Shown one piece after another: positions 23,079 to 27,019 of a DNA stretch of 27,019 nt; position 1 is the first letter of the stretch, and the number at the start of each line of letters is the position of its first letter. The notes under the pieces are model-generated. The model was not told the DNA's origin. It searched no databases and saw nothing but the letters and a program-made list of their open reading frames with translations. This DNA is from Lachnospiraceae bacterium (GTDB lineage Bacteria > Bacillota > Clostridia > Lachnospirales > Lachnospiraceae): contig JAEDFR010000025.1 in assembly GCA_016297945.1 (NCBI GenBank), positions 1 to 27,019 on the forward strand, in the 5' to 3' direction. The position numbers were made by a program, and so were the translations under genes.

Positions 23079-24152
23079 ATGAGAAAGTACTATTTAGACA
23101 ACATCAGGTGGATGACTGTGGTATTGGTCGTCATTTATCATGTGATTTACATGTTTAACGGGGTTCAGCTTTTTGGAGTTATCGGACCATTTTCGAAAGT
23201 TCAGTATCAGGATGCTTTTCTGTATCTGGTATATCCCTGGTTTATGACACTGTTATTCGTCGTGTCCGGCATGAGCGCGAGATATTATCTGGAAAACCAT
23301 TCCGTCAAAGAATTTATCAAGACGCGGACGCGCAAATTGCTGGTGCCTTCTACTATCGGCTTGTTTGTTTTTCAATGGATTCTGGGATATTTCAATATGA
23401 AAATAGGCGGTGCCATGGATTCTATGGCGGCAGTTCCCAAGGTAGTCTTGTATTTTATCATGGTTATGAGCGGCATCGGTGTTTTGTGGTATATCCAGAC
23501 GCTCTGGGTTATATCTTTAGTGCTGGCACTTGTGAAAAAAATCGAAAAAGACCGCCTTTATAAATTGGGTGCAAAATGTAATATCTGGGTTCTTTTATTT
23601 TTCACAGTGCTCATCTATTTTGCGGCACAGATTTTGAATACACCCATGATTACGGTCTATCGCTTTGGCATTTATGGAGCCGGATTTTTTATCGGTTATT
23701 TTGTCTTATCTCATGATGAAGTCATAGAGCGATTAACCAAATTTTGGCTTCCGCTTTCAATCGCAGCTTTCGGTTTGGGAATTGCCTATACGGTGATTTA
23801 TTTTGGAGAAAACTACGCAGCAGAGCCGGTCATCAACAATGTGATGGCTTGTGTATTCTGCTGGATTGCCATTTTAGCAGTCTTGTCCGTTGTGAAAAAG
23901 TGGGGCGACAAGACCAATCCGTTGTGTGCATTTATGACGAAGAAATCCTGGGGATTATACATGTTCCACTATCTTCCGATCGCGGTATTTGGTTATTATC
24001 AGCACAATTATTTCCCGAATATGCCTGCAATCCTGGTTTACCTGATTTCAGCCATTGCAGCCTTTGGCGGAGCCTTGATCCTTTATGAAATCATCAGCAG
24101 AATCCCGGTTGTCAGATGGTGTGTACTTGGATTGAAGAAAAGGAGCCTGTGA
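23079..24152 (+). CDS. Acyltransferase family 3 membrane protein
   Basis: A 357-aa integral membrane protein with about ten hydrophobic segments. The N-terminal motif RKYYLDNIRWMTVVLVVIYH is typical of OafA/acyltransferase-3 proteins, in which this His and a downstream Arg in the TRTRKLLVP segment are the conserved catalytic-site residues. The family transfers acetyl or other acyl groups to cell-surface sugars, peptidoglycan or antibiotics; the substrate here is unknown. The ribosome binding site AAAGGTGGG lies at about 23064-23072. It is divergent from the wall hydrolase gene and is followed after 59 bp by a regulator gene. Confidence 0.85.
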   Translation: MRKYYLDNIRWMTVVLVVIYHVIYMFNGVQLFGVIGPFSKVQYQDAFLYLVYPWFMTLLFVVSGMSARYYLENHSVKEFIKTRTRKLLVPSTIGLFVFQWILGYFNMKIGGAMDSMAAVPKVVLYFIMVMSGIGVLWYIQTLWVISLVLALVKKIEKDRLYKLGAKCNIWVLLFFTVLIYFAAQILNTPMITVYRFGIYGAGFFIGYFVLSHDEVIERLTKFWLPLSIAAFGLGIAYTVIYFGENYAAEPVINNVMACVFCWIAILAVLSVVKKWGDKTNPLCAFMTKKSWGLYMFHYLPIAVFGYYQHNYFPNMPAILVYLISAIAAFGGALILYEIISRIPVVRWCVLGLKKRSL

Positions 24153-24211
24153 TAGGATATACAAACTTACTCAGCCATATACATATAAAAAAATAGACGG
24201 AGGATGGAACC

Positions 24212-24625
24212 ATGTTTTGTGAGAATTTATCCTATTTAAGAAAAATGAATAAACTCAGTCAGGAAGAACTGGCAGAAAGACTGGATGTGTCCAGACAGAC
24301 CTTGTCCAAATGGGAAGCGGGCGAATCACTTCCTGATATTGAAAAATGTCAACTCTTGGCCTCTATCTTTGACGTTTCCTTAGATGAGTTAGTCAGCTAT
24401 GATTCGGAGCGGAACGGTTTGCCGATACCGCCCAAAGGAAAGCATGTTTTCGGAATTGTTACGGTCGGAGACAAGGGACAGATTGTAATTCCGGCAAAAG
24501 CCAGGAAAATCTTTCAGATTGAATCCGGAGACCAGCTGATTGTGTTGGGGGATGAAGGCTCGGGGATTGCGATTATCAAAGAAAAAGAATTTCTTGCCAT
24601 GGTGAAGCTTTTTCAGAAAAAGTAA
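24212..24625 (+). CDS. XRE helix-turn-helix regulator fused to an AbrB/SpoVT-like domain
   Basis: A 137-aa DNA-binding protein with two different DNA-binding folds. Residues 1-60 are a Cro/C1-type HTH (YLRKMNKLSQEELAERL, then SRQTLSKWEAGESLPD). Residues about 78-127 are a swapped-hairpin AbrB/SpoVT-like domain (FGIVTVGDKGQIVIPAKA, then GDQLIVLGDEGSGIAII). The start follows CGGAGGA at about 24198-24204. No membrane or toxin partner is encoded directly beside it, so this is probably a stand-alone transcription regulator of nearby membrane genes, such as the acyltransferase or the DUF389 protein. That is an inference. Confidence 0.88.
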   Translation: MFCENLSYLRKMNKLSQEELAERLDVSRQTLSKWEAGESLPDIEKCQLLASIFDVSLDELVSYDSERNGLPIPPKGKHVFGIVTVGDKGQIVIPAKARKIFQIESGDQLIVLGDEGSGIAIIKEKEFLAMVKLFQKK

Positions 24626-24693
24626 TAAAGACAGTTGAAACCGGGCATTATTTTTGTTCGCTTATGCCGAAACAGGCTTGTCTCTATATTGAT

Positions 24694-24722
24694 TTGGTGT
24701 AAAATAGGAGTTGGAGTATAAA
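24694..24722 (+). promoter_or_regulatory. Candidate promoter for the DUF389 gene
   Basis: TTGGTG (24694-24699) and TATAAA (24717-24722) with a 17-bp spacer. It would give a very short leader before the ATG at 24743, for which no ribosome binding site is visible, so either translation is leaderless-like or the call is wrong. Confidence 0.3.
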
Positions 24723-24742
24723 ATCAAATAAAAGACGATCAG

Positions 24743-25954
24743 ATGAGAGAAGACCAAATGAAAGACGAACAGATAAAAGAAGACCGCAAAAAAGCGGAAC
24801 GGGCAAAAATAGAACAGAAAATAGAAGCGCGAAAAAAAGAAAAAGAAGAGTTGCATGAAGAACTTCTTGTAGGAAAACAGGAATTAAAAAAAGCATTTGC
24901 CGAGACCATTGATCCGAATGGAGATAAAAAAATATCGTTGCAGGAAATTTTCGGTGAGATGTTTTCCATTAAAAAAGATGTGGCTGACAAAGCACAGATC
25001 AGAGAAAGTCTGGTAAGTGGTGGGCATGTATCGGGAACGAATATGTGTCTGTTAGTCCTTGCTATCCTGATTGCTTCCATCGGATTAAATGTCAACTCCA
25101 CGGCTGTGATTATCGGAGCGATGCTGGTTTCACCATTAATGGGGACCATACATGCATTTGCTTATGGAACGGCAACTTCGGATTATGTACTGGCTATGCG
25201 TTCTATGCTGGGATTTTTGATGCAGATTTTGATCAGTCTCTGTGCATCTACCCTGTATTTTTTGATTTCCCCTTTATCGGACGCCACTTCAGAATTGCTG
25301 GCAAGGACACAGCCCACCATTTGGGATGTGATGATTGCCATTTGTGGTGGTATTGCCGGCATTATCGGCGTTACCCGTAAGGAAAAAACAAATGTCATCC
25401 CCGGTGTCGCAATCGCAACGGCATTGATGCCGCCGCTTTGTACCTGTGGATACAGCATTGCACACGGTCAATGGAAAATGCTGTTGGGAGCGGGATATTT
25501 ATTTGCTGCCAATTCCTATTTTATTTATTTGTCGGCTCTTATCATCCTGATTATTCTGGGCGTGCCCAAGGTAAAAAACGTTGATCCCAAGCGCGCGAAA
25601 AAAAGGAAACGAGCTTTAATCAGAAATACCATCATCATGATTTTGCCAAGTATCCTGGTTGCCTATTTGATGTTGGAGGAAGCTGCGGAGGATGAAAAGA
25701 CGTTGACCGGTTTTGAAACAGCCATAGATATCCAAGAGCTGACGGATGAAATGACCGTTCTTTTCCCGGAAATAACCGGTATTTCTATCGGACAGCTTGA
25801 GGAACTGGATGAAGATGGCAATCCGGTACAGAAAAAAGTGATTATACTGGAAACCGATGCCGACCCAGAATCGGAAGAGTATCAGCAGGATGCTGCACAA
25901 ATCAAGAACTGGCTGGCGGCAAGGTATGAAGATTATGTGGTTGAGATGAGATAA
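24743..25954 (+). CDS. DUF389 membrane protein with cytoplasmic coiled coil and EF-hand-like loop
   Basis: A 403-aa protein. The first 80 residues are highly charged and probably coiled coil (repeats such as REDQMKDEQIKEDRKKAE). At residues 57-68 the sequence DPNGDKKISLQE fits the 12-residue EF-hand calcium loop, with Asp, Asn, Asp and Ser at positions 1, 3, 5 and 9 and Glu at position 12. A DUF389-type membrane domain follows (about 100-290). Its motifs include GLNVNSTAVIIGAMLVSPLMG, written here as GLNVNSTAVIIG and AMLVSPLMG, and later PGVAIATALMPPLCTCGY. The C-terminal region is soluble and acidic. The start is uncertain: ATG at 24743 or 24758, neither with a good ribosome binding site. 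The family's function is not established. The next gene begins five bases downstream. Confidence 0.85.
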   Translation: MREDQMKDEQIKEDRKKAERAKIEQKIEARKKEKEELHEELLVGKQELKKAFAETIDPNGDKKISLQEIFGEMFSIKKDVADKAQIRESLVSGGHVSGTNMCLLVLAILIASIGLNVNSTAVIIGAMLVSPLMGTIHAFAYGTATSDYVLAMRSMLGFLMQILISLCASTLYFLISPLSDATSELLARTQPTIWDVMIAICGGIAGIIGVTRKEKTNVIPGVAIATALMPPLCTCGYSIAHGQWKMLLGAGYLFAANSYFIYLSALIILIILGVPKVKNVDPKRAKKRKRALIRNTIIMILPSILVAYLMLEEAAEDEKTLTGFETAIDIQELTDEMTVLFPEITGISIGQLEELDEDGNPVQKKVIILETDADPESEEYQQDAAQIKNWLAARYEDYVVEMR

Positions 25955-25959
25955 GAAAA

Positions 25960-26454
25960 ATGAGCAGAAATCTTACGACTTTGTGTTACATCGAAAAGGA
26001 ACACCAATATCTGATGTTGCACAGAATCAAAAAAGAACAGGATATTAATAAGGACAAATGGATCGGTATCGGCGGACATTTTGAAGAAGATGAAACACCT
26101 GAAGAATGCCTTTTACGTGAAGTAAAAGAAGAGACGGGACTGGTTTTAACAAAATGGAAGCTGAGGGGAATCATTACCTTTATGTCCGATGAATTTCACA
26201 CGGAATATATGTTTCTTTATACTGCCGATGCTTTTACGGGAGAACTGATAGAGTGCGATGAAGGCGTGCTGGAATGGGTTGACAAATCGGAGGTTTTTCA
26301 TTTGCCAATCTGGGAAGGCGACAAGATATTTTTTAAATTGCTGGAGACTTCTTCGGAGTTTTTTTCTTTAAAACTGCGATATGAAGGAGAAAAACTGGTG
26401 GAAGCGATATTGAACGGTTCAGAAGATCTGATTGGAGATAAAAATGATACGTAG
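25960..26454 (+). CDS. Nudix hydrolase (MutT/8-oxo-dGTPase-like)
   Basis: A 164-aa cytoplasmic hydrolase of nucleoside diphosphate-X compounds. The complete Nudix box GX5EX7REUXEEXGU is visible at about residues 42-65 (GHFEEDETPEECLLREVKEE, then TGL), supplying the metal-binding Glu residues. The preceding DKWIGIGGH and the following FLYTADAF segments fit MutT-like 8-oxo-dGTP diphosphatases, but substrate cannot be assigned from the box alone. The gene starts five bases after the DUF389 stop with a weak ribosome binding site, so coupled translation is likely, and its 3' end overlaps the acetyltransferase gene by 11 bases. Confidence 0.92.
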   Translation: MSRNLTTLCYIEKEHQYLMLHRIKKEQDINKDKWIGIGGHFEEDETPEECLLREVKEETGLVLTKWKLRGIITFMSDEFHTEYMFLYTADAFTGELIECDEGVLEWVDKSEVFHLPIWEGDKIFFKLLETSSEFFSLKLRYEGEKLVEAILNGSEDLIGDKNDT

Positions 26455-26962
26455 CATGCGAAACGAAGAATTTGATTTCGTTTACTCTTTTATGGAAAAA
26501 AGCTTTCCGTTAGATGAATACAGACCCTACGAGGAACAGAAAGCTCTGCTTTCTGACAAAAGATATAGCTGCTATGTTTTGCCTGATGTAAAAACCGATG
26601 TGATACAGGGATTTGCCATGATCTGGCGATTGAATGATTTTGCTTTTATCGAGCATCTGGCAGTAAATCCAGAATTGCGAAATCAGGGTTTGGGCGCTAC
26701 GCTATTAAAAGAACTTGAGGCGTTATTGGATTGCACGATATGCCTGGAAGTGGAATTGCCGGAAACGGAAATGGCAAAGAGAAGGATTGGTTTTTATCTA
26801 CGAAACGGCTTTTTTTATAACGATTATCCCTATGTGCAACCGCCGATATCAAAAGGTCGCAATCCCATTGAACTGCGCATTATGACATGGGGAAAAGAAA
26901 TCTTAGAGGATGAATTTTTGCATATAAAGACGCTGATACACAGAGAAGTTTATAAAGTCTGA
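26444..26962 (+). CDS. GNAT-family N-acetyltransferase
   Basis: A 172-aa acetyl-CoA dependent acetyltransferase. The start at 26444 follows TTGGAG (26432-26437) with proper spacing and overlaps the Nudix gene. The acetyl-CoA binding motif A is LAVNPELRNQGLGATLL, containing RxxGxG. Motif B follows with KRRIGFYLRNGFFYNDYPYV. The substrate is unknown; the family acetylates amino groups of proteins, amino acids or drugs. It is the third gene of the tightly packed DUF389-Nudix-GNAT unit. The remaining 57 bases of the window carry no gene. Confidence 0.9.
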   Translation: MIRSMRNEEFDFVYSFMEKSFPLDEYRPYEEQKALLSDKRYSCYVLPDVKTDVIQGFAMIWRLNDFAFIEHLAVNPELRNQGLGATLLKELEALLDCTICLEVELPETEMAKRRIGFYLRNGFFYNDYPYVQPPISKGRNPIELRIMTWGKEILEDEFLHIKTLIHREVYKV

Positions 26963-26967
26963 TTGTA

Positions 26968-26991
26968 TGAAAACGCGAATGAAAACGCGAA
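26968..26991. repeat. Two tandem copies of a 12-bp unit
   Basis: TGAAAACGCGAA occurs at 26968-26979 and again at 26980-26991, just after the GNAT stop codon. Only two copies are visible before the window ends. Confidence 0.8.
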
Positions 26992-27019
26992 TATTATCAT
27001 CTGGAAAATGCAAAATAGT

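Noticed and set aside
24640..24670. Terminator after the XRE-AbrB gene
   Set aside because: GGCAT/ATGCC can pair, but the stem is only five base pairs, and the T-run is in the loop rather than after the stem.

Overview
The window looks like chromosomal DNA from a low-to-moderate GC Firmicute, most likely Clostridia of the Lachnospiraceae type. This rests on strong AAGGAGG-type ribosome binding sites, a four-subunit ferredoxin-dependent 2-oxoacid oxidoreductase (anaerobe), a DUF1540 cysteine-rich protein, meso-diaminopimelate dehydrogenase, an infC-rpmI-rplT operon behind an L20-type attenuator, and a SleB-type wall hydrolase. The taxon is an inference from gene content, not from a marker comparison. 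No prophage, IS transposase, CRISPR array, tRNA or rRNA was seen.

Layout. Positions 1-146 hold two copies of a 55-bp direct repeat, followed by a small acidic membrane protein (180-401). A left-hand metabolic block then runs on the plus strand: threonyl-tRNA synthetase, citrate synthase, and the gamma, delta, alpha and beta subunits of a pyruvate-type ferredoxin oxidoreductase (2505-6937). Next is an orphan protein that aligns by eye with the C-terminal part of CbiE plus CbiT but lacks the SAM-binding glycine motifs (7028-7936). Meso-DAP dehydrogenase follows, tightly coupled to a complete spermidine/putrescine ABC transporter potABCD (8040-13723); its PotA carries two TOBE-like repeats and its PotD has a C-terminal membrane anchor instead of a lipobox. 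A DUF1540 protein ends this block.

The middle (14271-15689) is a translation operon: a strong promoter, a leader with mutually exclusive terminator and anti-terminator pairings, infC with an AUU start, rpmI, rplT and a clear terminator. Immediately downstream, 15690-16159 has no credible gene but holds two large nested inverted-repeat structures: a 230-bp cruciform-like element with two CATCCATG hairpins, and a 109-bp element with perfect 24-bp arms. These are the most unusual features of the window.

The right part contains a PepD-type dipeptidase with a low-complexity insertion, overlapped by a shikimate-kinase-like protein lacking a key shikimate-binding Arg. Two minus-strand genes follow (a class I glutamine-amidotransferase-like peptidase C26, then a Y-family DNA polymerase), then two unrecognised small genes and a minus-strand secreted coiled-coil/SleB wall hydrolase with a Pro/Ala/Asp/Thr tail. 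The window ends with an acyltransferase-3 membrane protein, an XRE-AbrB fusion regulator, a DUF389 membrane protein with a cytoplasmic EF-hand-like loop, a Nudix hydrolase and a GNAT acetyltransferase.
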